Origin: Pycnopodia helianthoides | Taxonomy: Eukaryota; Echinodermata; Asteroidea; Forcipulatida; Asteriidae | Assembly: GCA_032158295.1 (NCBI GenBank) | Contig: CM063255.1 | Span: 8,274,094-8,338,093, forward strand | Direction: 5' to 3' | DNA length: 64,000 nt | Shown here: piece by piece, positions 44,401 to 55,154 of the stretch | Layout: each line of letters begins with the position of its first letter | How positions within the stretch are numbered: position 1 is the first letter of the stretch | Translations under genes and position numbers: made by a program | Notes under the pieces: generated by a model | What the model was told of the DNA's origin: nothing | Database searches by the model: none | Seen by the model: the letters and a program-made list of their open reading frames with translations, nothing else

Positions 44401-45749
44401 AATTGTTCAAGTTGAATTGTGCTCCATTGATCGACAATGGCTTAAAATGACGACAGAGAACAATGGTGGGTGTCACACGCCCGACACCCGGTTCACAACG
44501 CCCGTACCAAGTACACAATCAGTCCGCTGCCCCTTCTATGAGCCCATCCAAATACCTAACCTCGTTGACCCTCAATCAACAAAAACCACTACTGCCAGAT
44601 CCGTGAGTCTACTACTCACAACGAGACAAGGTGTCTGGCCCCCGGACCGGAATCAAGCTTTTCCCTAGTGACCATTTCATTATAAAAGCCCCTCTCGATT
44701 CGGATGTTTCAAATGTTATCAACGCAGCAAATAGCACGGCACGTTTTACTACGGTGTATTTGTTCCCAACAAACACGAAAAAGGGGGAACGTGTAGCCGT
44801 CGAGATTCAAATCTCCAAGGCCCGATAAACGTGGACATTGAAAAAAGCGTCCGGGACGTTTTCCCGGCGTTATCTCTTCGTTGCGTTTTCTCGGGCTCCT
44901 GAGCGCTACAGAGTACAAAAGGCTTCGAATATTCCACCGCTATGATAAAACATGGCGGCCATGCCCATGATCTTGGCCTTTGTGCCTTCAAAATAATCAC
45001 AGGGAAGGCAAACCTTGCACTACAACGGCAGCTTTCTAATGAAGTCACACATACTGCAACTTGAACAGTAGTCCCTTTTTTCCTCGATATAAGCGCATGT
45101 TTGTCATAGCTACCACATCAACGAGTCTTTCTAGTCCACAATTTTTTTTATAACCGTTAAAAAAAAATGTCCATTATGTCAAGCAAGTGCACAATGCAGT
45201 TGATTGTGTCGTCAATTTGTTCCAGTTGACCTTCCACCCTGTCGTACACTCTGTCGTAAACTTGTGATGTAATTTGTTCCATCATTCTGCACTGATTAAA
45301 AAGCTCACACATCAGGGACGATTGGTATTGAGTAAAGGTGCGTTTTGGAAAATTTCAATTAATATTCCAGGTGGTGTGGTATCACACCACCTTGAAAAAA
45401 CACAAGGATAATCAGGAGTTCGGCCACCTGGAATCGACACGTATAAAAGCAGATAGGTGTGACTTTGATCAGACCGACAAATCCTGGCAGTATTACTGGT
45501 AAATCCCGTGTGATAAAGTCTAGAGCACACGCAATTTGCAACATCGAGCTATTAAGCACACCAAGTAATTATGTATACAACCAAAACGCCGTGTGATCAA
45601 TGTGTGAGAGTATTTCACTAGGGACCTTGGAACATTGGGAATTTGTAAAATTTTACAACCGTGCTCAAATAAAGCAAAGGACCCCTGCTAAATTGCTCTC
45701 GTGTAAAAAGGGCTACTAGTATCAACGCACCGGACTACGGACTCGAGAG
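41402..45749. other. No gene seen over about 4.3 kb
   Basis: Many short frames occur on both strands, often overlapping antisense (for example 43107-43508 and 44108-44372). None has a recognisable domain, signal peptide or repeat. No MITE of the families named here was found. This is the longest plain stretch in the window and would be the best place to look for a missed exon with transcript data. Confidence 0.4.
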
Positions 45750-45910
45750 ACCAAAACATATTTGGGAAACCAGTTTCTCAAAAACTATCATTTTAGGCCC
45801 GAAATTTTCATGTGAAGTTTTCTACCATGACTACCTTTGTACCGTTTAAGTTGTGTGCAAATATGGGATATTTTATATTTTCAATCTTACCAATGCTATG
45901 CACACCTTAA
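45750..45910 (+). mobile_element. Degraded TTAA-MITE right part
   Basis: TTTCTCAAAAACTATCATTTTAGGC, TTTTCTACCATGACTACC, GTTTAAGTTGTGTGCAAAT and CAATCTTACCAATGCTATG, followed by CACACCTTAA, follow the order of the right half of family C. The left half is not recognisable. Confidence 0.55.
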
Positions 45911-46080
45911 AAAAAGAATTGACATAAAGAGAAATTTTCAATATTCATAGCCGTGTACCATATCTTTATAACTGACCGGAGCAAGGTGTAGGGGGGGGGG
46001 GCTTGACTCGCCGAACTTCACTTGTAATGTATAGACACCGCCACAAAGGCGGCTTCTTACAAAATAGCATACAATAATCG
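45911..46080. other. No feature but an 11-base G run
   Basis: The G run is at 45991-46001. Nothing else was seen. Confidence 0.4.
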
Positions 46081-46193
46081 GATTCTGCGTCAGTTTGATC
46101 CATTTCTGGGTGATTTTGACACAGTTTCCATGTCATTTTGACCCAGAAATGGGTCAGGACTCACGAGACCCGGATCCGGATCAGTTCTGATCC

Positions 46194-46225
<32 letters not shown>
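46081..46225. repeat. Family F GGGTCA repeat, copy 4, with T29 tail
   Basis: It contains TTTGATCCATTTCTGGG, ATTTTGACCCAGAAATGGGTC and the terminal block GAGACCCGGATCCGGATC, then 29 T residues (46197-46225). Confidence 0.7.
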
Positions 46226-46227
<2 letters not shown>

Positions 46228-48012
46228 TGCATTGTATTGTTATGCGCTCTAAGATGTACCGGTAGTTAATCAAAGGGCAAAAGCATCGTTCCGTATCCTT
46301 GTGATTATAACCGAGACTTAAAAGCACATTTGGTACATGGAAAACACATAGCCGGCAGAGATCGAGTATGATGTATATACCGTCTGCACATCAGGTAATC
46401 AGAGGCGAGTTGGCAAAAAAAAAGAAACACGACGAATTAGTTATACAATCCAAATAAAACTGGAATCGGTGGCCGGCTCTCCTTACATGCAGGCTGGAAC
46501 ATTCGACACTGTGAGTCAAGTGTCTCCACACCGGCATTACAGTTTAGACCAAAGGGACACATTATAAACGCAGGTGTTATAAGTAGTTCTATTTTTGTTC
46601 CCTCGTGGGAGAAAAAAAACAAAAACACTATGATATCCACAACCCTCAATGTAAAAAACGTTGCATTAGTTCTACGGTTTATAAACCTGGCAAACTATTA
46701 CCTTATCATTTACGGGTACAGTTTAAAAGATCATCACTTAATACGCCCTCTCCGTGGAAAGCTCGATGATGAATTGCTCTATTTACGGTTGTTTTCGGTA
46801 AACGTAAAATAAAGTCCTCATAAGAGAGCGATACGTTTCAACAGCGTAATCTGATCAGTTCATTTAGGGAAGGGGGGGGGGGCAAGCGGGCCACGTACTC
46901 CCCGACCCCCGCAGACGTCACTCTTTACATGAGAACAAAGTGGAAAAGATGGTTTCATCCATTACAGATAACTGCATATAACTTGGTTAAAATGTGAAAA
47001 AAGACACTTGCGTCTAGACTTCTGCGTTAAATGAGGGCGCTGCTGTGTGACGTCACAAGAGATAACCGCTGTCATAAACACCACTAAAAAAAGAAGTCAA
47101 TTGCTTATGTAGTTTGAAGTGTTAACACAAAATCATCAATAACGCGTTCATACAGTTAACTCAACAAATATTATGGACATAATGGACGTTATGAGTGTCA
47201 AACCGTCAAGGAAGTAGGTGAAGTGGTGATAAAGGTAGCACATTTTGACATAATGATGAAAAAGTGATGTGCACAAAGGCATGGCAGCTATGATTAAACA
47301 TGGCCAATGTACCATTACAAGCTCTTCTCTGCTAACTCGAGAAACGGAAAAAGGTAAAGTACGCTGAAAGGTATCACATGATCCGAAACATTATGGATGA
47401 CTTTCCAGTTACCAAAGATGCGGGGCTCCTTTGTTGCCCTGGGTCGCTGAATGTAGGCCCCTAATCAGAAAAAGAGTAGTTAGGAACATAGCCCCACCCC
47501 CCCCCCCCCCCACTCCCTCCAGCCCTGGTGGTGTTTTGTTTCAATATATAAATTGTTCTGGGGGGGAATCCGTCAACCAAAGTTTATTACTTTATGCACG
47601 AGGTCTGGTGTGTATAGTGTCCACTGCGCACATACCAAAGGCGTGGTTGCGTCAAAAATGGAAATTCAAAAAATAGTGGGTAGCAAGGCAGTGGCGCATA
47701 CATACATTTTCATTGGTGGAACAGGGGGGGGAGTAGGGGCAAAGACACACTTCTGGGGCTACTTAATGAATCGAGCCATTAATTTGTGCATTTTTCCAAT
47801 CTCAAATAGCAGGGGTAAGAGGGGCAGGGGCGACGGCAACCCTCCCCCATCCCTTTTGGTTGCGCCCCTGTATCGAGGCTTCCTCTTGGTGTAGAGATCT
47901 CCAGAGTGGGTGCTACATTTTATAGGATCTCTACAGGCTCCCCAGATCGCCAGAATGTTGCAAACTTTAAGGAAGGTTTTGCATAATATAAATAGGCTTT
48001 AATTTACATTCT
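46226..48012. other. No gene seen
   Basis: It holds an 11-base G run (46872-46882), a 15-base C run (47497-47511) and otherwise unique DNA. Frames at 47431-47894 overlap each other and the C run, and have no domain. Confidence 0.45.
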
Positions 48013-48050
48013 CCTGAAGACGAACAGAGGATACATCTGTTCGAAACGTC
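48013..48050 (+). ncRNA. Hammerhead-like motif, Penelope-type remnant
   Basis: CTGAAGA (48014-48020) fits the CUGANGA box. It is followed by a perfect stem CGAACAGA/TCTGTTCG (48021-48028 and 48036-48043) around GGATACA, then GAAA (48043-48046), CG and TC (48049-48050). GTC is the classic cleavage triplet. Stem I pairing is weak and stem III is only C-G. No Penelope protein lies nearby, so this would be a solo terminal region. Confidence 0.5.
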
Positions 48051-50189
48051 TAGACAACAACAACGGCTGATCTCAGAGCAAGCACTCCTCCTCAAATTGA
48101 TCACTTTACACATGGTTGTACCAGCAATTAATGTTACTTCCTTTTATCCACACAATGCAAAGCTTCAGATATCACTTTATCTCCAAACATCACTTAGGCC
48201 GCAAAGGTAGATTACATCATCTGGAGAAATGAATGTGCTTTCAAGTTAATATATAAAATTACATACTTGACTGAAAGTACATATTATTTCCCAAGTATCC
48301 AGTGACATCGTTTCGCCAGGTGTTGTTTCAGTTTAAATAAAAATGCAAGTGTGTATCATTTTCAAGAGATGGTCGGCCGACGATCGTTTGAGCGTGTGAG
48401 TTTGTACACGACAAGATCGGTCTGACAGTTTAAAATCGTCACCATTTGCTCTCGTTTTTCTCGGCAGTCAAGGATTGACAAAAATGTAAGCAGGTCGGTG
48501 GAACAATGTTTCGTTATAAAATCCTAACCCACAAATCAAAATTTTCTCGAAAATAAAATACAGCAGTTACAATTTATGTACTTTCCCTTTTAATCCTTTA
48601 ATGTTCAGTTCACGTCTTTCAATATAGTTTAAGTTGCATGTCACATTTTAAACTACAGGCCTACCATAATGATCTCGAATAATCTCACGTTAAATGTTAC
48701 GTCATAACCATATTTATAGCATGAACTTTTGCAAGTTGATATCCACACATATTACTAGACCAACAATGTGTTACCATACACGCCACACCAAAGAAAGCTG
48801 GCTCCCTACACAATGCCTTGTCGAGGAAACACTGAACCCCTGTACCACCGTCACAACACACAAGGACATTGACTCCCCAAAATGGCGTAGCCAAGATTAT
48901 TGTTAGCAATTACGTCCGGTAAAATGGGTCATTGGAATGGAAACACCAACGACTGATCTACAATTGATACACCATCTTTTAGCAAAGACACGTCTTGTGT
49001 GTTTTTTTTTTGGGGGGGGTGGAAGAGAACCAAGATAGGGTTCAATGTATCGCGAATATTTTCGATTAAATTATAGATACGCTTTCAGTTTTAAAATAAC
49101 CAAACGTGTATCAGCTCTTTTAAGAATTGCATAAAAGGGCATTGAGGATTCATTCAGTTTCACTTGCTGCGAGAAGATCACAGGTGAAGATCTCCTTTCA
49201 AGGTTTCTTCTAATCTGCCAGAAGAAAACTGTTTCTTTTTCCCAAAAAAGATATTCGAAGCCCGTGTAAAGCAGCCAGCAACGGTCATGTTTCTGAGTTT
49301 TGTTTTAAGTTATGTTTTTTTTTTCGTTTTTGTGTTTTTCTTCTTCTTGTCATATTGAGGATATAAAGTGATACCATAATACTAGTCTTGATGACTATTC
49401 AATCTTAGGTTCAGATCGTCTTTCGATCGTAGTCGGCGGTTCCCTAATCTCTTTTTTGTAAAAAGATACGCAAACCTTGACATGCGGAACCACTTTCTAT
49501 GTTTGTTTGTTTGTCTGTTTTTTAAAGGTTTTTTTTTAGATATGTATAAAATCCATCCAGTGGGCGTTAATGTATATGATGACGTATTCCCTATCTGGAC
49601 CTTTCTATTGCAACGTCACAGCCCATGTTTTTGCCAGCCAACCAAACTTTGAAAACTATGGGAAGGCATAAATGCAAAGCAAAAACGGGTAGCCACAGTT
49701 TGTAACAATGTCACACAAATAATCAAAAATAGTGATGAATTTGTTGGAAACAAAGCAACCGAACATTAAGATGTATATTTTTGTTTTTGGAAGTTTGCCG
49801 GAAATGTTGAATTTGGTCACAACATCTGTACCCGCGTTTGAATGTTTTGCCCTCCATGCCAACCAGCGCGGTTTGTTGATCAACAAAAGAAAGGTCTGTA
49901 CCAGCAACAAGTGTTATCAAACACCCTGCAAAGCTAATTATTCACGTCATATCTCATGGAGACAAAAAGACATTGGCTAATTCCAATGGTAAGCATCATT
50001 CGCTTAGCTCAGATACATTTTGCTCAGTAGAATCATATGGGAAACCAGCCAAAACGACACGAACTTCACAGTTTTGCAGCTGGTACCCCGCATTTCTTTC
50101 TTTTTTCGCGAAGCAAATAAACCTATTCGGTACTCAGTAAAAAAATCCTGCTGAGCATTTTGGGGGAAATTGGTGAAGGTATCCAAAAA
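48051..50189. other. No gene seen
   Basis: Unique-looking sequence with short T runs and an 8-base G run (49012-49019). Overlapping antisense frames at 48694-48909 and 49656-49980 have no recognised domain. Confidence 0.45.
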
Positions 50190-50551
50190 GCTCAGACTGC
50201 AAAATTTGTGGTGTTAAAAAGAGTAACAAAAACTTACTTGGTAAGAAGTACAGCAGCTTTGTGTATTATAATGAATTTTGAGAAACTTTTATCTTTGAAG
50301 TACTACAGTTATGGAAAATATATCACTTTTTATTCCCCAAAATTTGAATCTGAGAAGCGCTTCTGTCAGAAACGCTTCTCAGACTGTGTATTCCTATCGG
50401 GAATATTCTTCCTGCGTGGAAATATTCGCTCCGGTTTTTCGGTGATATCTCAAAAACTTTTCACAGGTTAGTTTTATTGTATGTACCTACATATATATAG
50501 GATTAACACAATCAATAGGCTCCAATTACCAAACGTGTACTGTGCCTTTAA
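50190..50551 (+). mobile_element. MITE family D, copy 2 (left end diverged)
   Basis: It matches copy 1 from about AAAACTTACTTGGTAAGAAG to the right end AACGTGTACTGTGCCTTTAA. It has a fuller central hairpin than copy 1, GAGAAGCGCTTCTGTCAGAA plus ACGCTTCTC. Copy 1 appears to have lost half of that hairpin. The left TTAA end is not recognisable. Confidence 0.8.
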
Positions 50552-50839
50552 GTGTAAACAAAAACTGCAAGGTTACAGTGTAATAAAGATTTTCCGCTTC
50601 GCCTGTTGCAGAAATATGCAAAACGTATTTACTGGCAAACGTCACGTTTATATTTGCAAACGTAACGTAACTATTGGCTGAGTAGAGTATCTACTTCTAA
50701 ACAAGATTTCGAATACTGACACAACTACTTTTAAAATTCTCACAGCTTTGAATGGTAAAGCTGGTTTCCGTAAGAAGCTGCTATCTTAACTTGTTTAAAT
50801 TTGAAACACCTTGTTCAGAAAGATCTGGATAGGTAGTAC

Positions 50840-50876
<37 letters not shown>

Positions 50877-51730
50877 AAAAAAAATTGCCCCATCACTTAG
50901 CTTCAATTCACATTGGAACAGGACTAAATAAAGTTTATACACCTATCTACGGTTGAAGCAAACACACTACGTAATCTTTTGTACACATTTATGAGGTGTT
51001 GCAGGTAATACTGAAGGGAGGCAGGCAGCCGTTTCCAGGTATCCCGTTTGATTTTTGAACCCTGGATTCCTAAGCTAGAACCGAACACCCCCCCCCCCCC
51101 TCTCATCGTCATCACGGCAACAAGCCGGACATGCCCCCACTGGCAACAAGCCCAACCAATCACATTGTCTAATAGGGGTCGGGGGCCACATTGCCCCCAA
51201 GAACAAAAACAAAACATTCGTTCGGAATTGGGCCGGAAAGACCGCTGCAGATATATTACACTGAAGAAATATACCTCCAAAACGGAAGGCGTCCCGGGAG
51301 CGGAATAAGAGACAAGGTTGACCCCATTATTAAAAAGAGAGAAGGAAAAAAAAAAGTGGGGGTGAAAAGACTAGAATTCTTTTAAAGCTTCTCTTGGCGA
51401 ATTTTGATTTGGGATGTTCTTTCATCTCTTGAAATGAACTGTGTTTAGAGATTTTAAGCTGACAAGGCTGTTGCCGTTGCTGCTGTTACTGCTTTGTTGC
51501 TCCTTGTCGTTTAGTGTATACTGTTTCGTAGCTGTTGCTTAAAGTTGTGACTGATGCTACTGCATATACATCTGTATTTTTTTTTTCTGTTGTTGCTTGT
51601 TCATGTTTTTGTGGAGGATATCTTTCCCACAAGATCCTTTGAATGGAATAGGTAGACTGCCTATACGTCTGCATCTTATCTATTTATTCATCGGTTTGTT
51701 TCGCTTGTTTGCAGTAATTATTCGCACTTC
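50552..51730. other. No gene; A32 and C13 runs
   Basis: The stretch contains an A32 homopolymer (50843-50874) and a C13 run (51088-51100). Frames at 50924-51385 overlap on opposite strands without a recognised domain. Confidence 0.45.
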
Positions 51731-52079
51731 TTAAAGGTATTGTACACTTTTGGTAACAGCTGAAAATCAGTGTCCACATTTTGTGTGATTAAACATATGC
51801 ATGAACAAACAAACCTGTGAAAGTTTGAGCTCAATTGGTCATCGAGGTCACGAGAAAATAGTGAAAAGAGATCTTATGTGTTTTCTGGGTTTTTTTTCTT
51901 CAAATTATCGCGCGCGATAATTACTGTTGTTTTACTCGTTTCTCAGAGACGATAGCATTTTAGGCAGAAATATTTTAAAGAACCCTTTCTACCATTACTT
52001 ACTTTAAATCATGTAAGTTATGTGTGAATCTGTGAACATTGTGTTTTTCGATCTTACCAATAGTGTACAGGGCCTTTAA
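51731..52079 (+). mobile_element. MITE family C, copy 2 (complete)
   Basis: The ends are TTAAAGGTATTGTACACTTT-TGG and CCAATAGTGTACAGGGCCTTTAA. It keeps AACCTGTGAAAGTTTGAGC, TCATCGAGGTCACGAG and AAAATAGTGAAAAGAG, and the perfect 20-base central palindrome at 51903-51922. It is the best-preserved C copy. Confidence 0.92.
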
Positions 52080-52943
52080 TCCGAATAGCGTTCAAGAAAG
52101 TGTGTACTATGCCTTACACAGCCTCACTTTGAGCAATAAACAGAATACTTGTTTGGCACTATAACGTGACAGGATATTGCCCCTTTGCTATATCCAGATC
52201 AACAACGAGCACGCATATGCGTAATCACTTGTTATTGACCTCATATACGATGTAATTTAATACCAGAATGGTCATTTCGTAAAAAAAAAAAAAAAAACAC
52301 CTTGGCCTCGGGCTAGTTGACAGTGACCGATAAAACCTCAAACCAGATGACAGGTCTCCAAATAAATGACAATTTCATTACCTTAATGAAGTTGGCCTGA
52401 ACGAACAAACATTAAGAATGCACTAATACGACGGGGGGAACCGACTGTACGAGGCTTCTGCATTATCCATTCCAATCAGCATTGTGTGGTTTATTTATTA
52501 CGGGAAGAGTCAGAGGAGGCTATCTGGTAGTTGGATCAAACTGAATTAAGACCCCCCCCCCCCTTCTCTACCCCCACTGCACGAGTGGCTATATCCTTCA
52601 CCCTAACAACCTTCCCGGACAATTATTCTTGCTTGATGGATGATGCAAGAATCTGGTGAGAAGAGCGGCTCAATCCACGCCAAAAACTTCTCATACTACG
52701 CAGTTTAAGTTTTATTGAAAGGGTATGCACAACATAGGTAAGGCTTAAGGTGACACACAGGCCCTTTTCGAATTCACGGCTTCGGCTCCAGAATCGGCTC
52801 AGGCTAGCTAGGCTCCCTCAATTATTTTAACTTACGCATGCTTTGCGGTCAAGGCTTCAGACAAGAAAACTGGACCCTCCGGTCTTTCCTCCCTCCTGAA
52901 AAAAAATCAAACACTTTCGATCTCTGGCAGTGCTCCGTGTAGG
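52080..52943. other. No gene; solo MITE end near 52760
   Basis: GGCCCTTTTCGAATTCACGG followed by CTTCGGCTCC (about 52760-52790) resembles one end of the elements at 9566 and 17952. A 12-base C run lies at 52552-52563. The rest is unique-looking. Confidence 0.45.
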
Positions 52944-53140
52944 CCAAGAGCATTAGCTCTAACCAGGATGTAGCTCATAACAAGCTGACTTTTTCAGAAT
53001 AGGTCAAGGAATGTGTCTAGAATGACATACTAAAAGTCCCCGAAAATCCCCCTGTAGACACATTTCTTGACCTATCCTGAAAAATCAGCTTTTTATGAGC
53101 TATATCCAGGTTTTGGCATATTATGGTCTAATGCTCCTGG
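52944..53140. mobile_element. Foldback MITE family N (197 bp)
   Basis: Long inverted arms are present. The left arm is CCAAGAGCATTAGC..ACCAGGATGTAGCTCAT, with AGCTGACTTTTTCAG, ATAGGTCAAG and AATGTGTCTA further in. Its inverse on the right is TAGACACATTTCTTGACC, CTGAAAAATCAGC, ATGAGCTATATCCAGG and CTAATGCTCCTGG. The loop is about 30 bases. Confidence 0.85.
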
Positions 53141-53289
53141 ACTAGTGATCAAATTACGGGTTGATGTGGCTGGCTGCCAAAGGCGCCCTCGCACGCCTGC
53201 TTCTCGACCACGTTGTATAGCCGCGTTCTTCGCGACTCAGCTTCTCAGCTGCTAGTAAAGGATGATTAGCCTCCAAAATTATTCTTATT

Positions 53290-53400
53290 ATTAAAAAAAA
53301 CAGTTTCCAGATCAGCCAGACCCCAGAAATGGGTCAGACCCACTGGGACCTCAATCCAAGTCAACTGTGACTTGGTAGTTCTTAGAGTGTAGTTGTTTGA
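53290..53400. repeat. Family F GGGTCA repeat, copy 5 (short)
   Basis: It contains CAGATCAGCCAGACCCCAG, AAATGGGTCAGACCCACTGG and GACCTCAATCCAAGTCAAC. It is the most diverged of the six copies. Confidence 0.55.
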
Positions 53401-53427
53401 ATAAAATAATAATATAATGTGCACACC

Positions 53428-53790
53428 TTTAAAGGTATTATACGGGATTGGTAGAGCTGACAAAACAGTTGCAAACAAAGTTCATGTTTTGTGTGATTAA
53501 CCATATACATGAAATAACAAACTGTGAAAATTTGAGCTCAATTAGTCATCGAGGTCACGAGAAAAAAGTGAAAAGAGACCTTATGTGTTTTCTGTTTTTC
53601 AAGCATCGAGTTTGTTATCGCGCGCGATAAAAACTACTGTTTTATTCATTTCTCAGAAAAGATAGCATTTTAGGCAGAAATATTTTAAGGAACCCTTTCT
53701 ACCATTACTTACTTTAAATCATTTAAGTTATGTGTGAATCTGTGAACATTTGTGTTTCTCGATCTTACCAATAGTGTACAGGGCCTTTAA
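53428..53790 (+). mobile_element. MITE family C, copy 3
   Basis: The ends are TTTAAAGGTATTATACGGG and ATAGTGTACAGGGCCTTTAA. The interior has ATTTGAGCTCAATTAGTC, GAGGTCACGAGAAAAAAG and the central palindrome reduced to TTATCGCGCGCGATAA (53615-53630). The left end differs from copy 2 in the last few bases. Confidence 0.9.
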
Positions 53791-54449
53791 CGTATTCCGT
53801 TATTTATTTTAAAATAGTTCAGAATCTTTCAAAACCCTCCCGGGAACTGCAAACCTTTAGTTCAGAACAATCCATATCCTCCCTTGAACTGAAATTCCAC
53901 CTCAAACGAACTGAAACGTGGCCGATACATGCGTTATTTCTCAGCTCAGAAACAAAGTTATTTAATGCAAGGGGGATTTATAATCCGGTTCCCTCAAATA
54001 AGGTCAAACTTACAGGTCACATGAGTTCATCTGTGTTTAAAACTTGGTCTTTTAAATAAAATTTACAAAGTGCATTCCCATCGGGCAGAATTTCCCCTCA
54101 TAACCCATTTTGATGTGTAAGTGTATTTGACGTAAATGACAACTGACTGCATTACCTAGAGTGCACCTGACCATTGCAAAGAGCGGTTTGCTATACAACG
54201 CTAAGGAGCACTGCATTGTAACACCTTTGGGTATTTAATATTCGCGTAGTGTGGATTTAGTATCAATCTCCTAGATCACAGGGTTGATATTATATGACAA
54301 TATAAAACACCTGGAAATTGGATTACAGTCTTCTCTTGGTCTGGTGGTGAAGCCCACTGAGTTTACAGAATGTTGCATTTTTACAGACTCTCTACATCAT
54401 TCCAAAGCACATAATCTGGTTAAACAAAAGCAGGTAAGTGATGATACAA
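53791..54449. other. No feature seen
   Basis: Unique-looking sequence with no recognisable gene or repeat. Confidence 0.4.
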
Positions 54450-54590
54450 TCATGGAATTTGGCACATAGATAAAAAGCTATGACGGGCATTGCCTGTTTT
54501 TCAAAAAACAAATCTGCATTCGCCCTAATAGCCAATTATCTTTCTAACAAATAATGTACTCCGACTGTGTGCCAAATTCCATTTTTGTTT
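54450..54590. repeat. Inverted pair CATGGAATTTGGCACA / TGTGCCAAATTCCA
   Basis: CATGGAATTTGGCACATAG (about 54452) and ACTGTGTGCCAAATTCCA (about 54566) form an inverted pair flanking about 95 bases. A similar ACTCCGACTATGTGCCAATTCC lies at 59506, near a related AGCAGGT..AAGTGATG motif, so both loci share a dispersed repeat. Confidence 0.55.
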
Positions 54591-54624
54591 CTTCAAATTC
54601 ACATTTCCCAAAAACTTTTCCCAT

Positions 54625-55000
54625 ATCTGCCCAAGTTCAAGTCCTATTTGCCCCATTTCAAGTCCTTTCTGCCCCAGTACAAGTCCAATCTGTCCCACTA
54701 CAAGTCCAATCTGTCCCACTACAAGTCCAAATCTGCCCCAGTACAAGTCCTATCTGCCCAACTACAAGTCCCATCGGCCCAAATACAAGTCCTATCTGCC
54801 CAAGTACAAGTCGAATCTGCCCCAGTACAAGTCCTATCTGCCCCAGTACATCTACCCCAGTACAAGTCCTACCTGCCCCAGTACAAGTCCTATCTACCAA
54901 CTACAAGTCCTATCTGCCCCAGTACAAGTCCTATATGTCTAACTACAAGTCCTATATGCCCAAACTACAAGTCCTATCTGCCCCACTAACAAGTCCTTCA
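54625..55000. repeat. 21-bp minisatellite (CCCCAGTACAAGTCCTATCTG)-like
   Basis: About eighteen units of 19-23 bp read AGTACAAGTCC(T/A)A + TCTGCCCC. Common variants are ACTACAAG and AATACAAG. Forward frames translate as ICPSTSP-like heptapeptides; these are not regarded as genes. Confidence 0.93.
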
Positions 55001-55154
55001 AAAATCTCATAGTGCATGGACATTATTGACAATTCTGACAAGTCATAGCAAACTTAAAGCTCCATATAGTCCAAAATGCTTTCATCTTTAAAACCTCAGT
55101 TTGAATAAGCTTACTTAGGTTAACTTATACTTCAAGCCATGGAAACGGTTGAAA
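55001..55154. other. Short unique spacer between two arrays
   Basis: It contains CTCATAGTGCATGGACATTATTG and ends near AACCTCATGTTAAAG. No repeat units or gene were seen. Confidence 0.5.

Noticed and set aside
44417..44828. Overlapping forward frames in a proline/threonine-rich region
   Set aside because: No motif, and antisense frames of similar length overlap.
54554..55012. 152- and 140-codon overlapping forward frames rich in proline, serine and threonine
   Set aside because: These are translations of the 21-bp minisatellite in two frames, with an antisense frame as well. A mucin-like protein cannot be supported.
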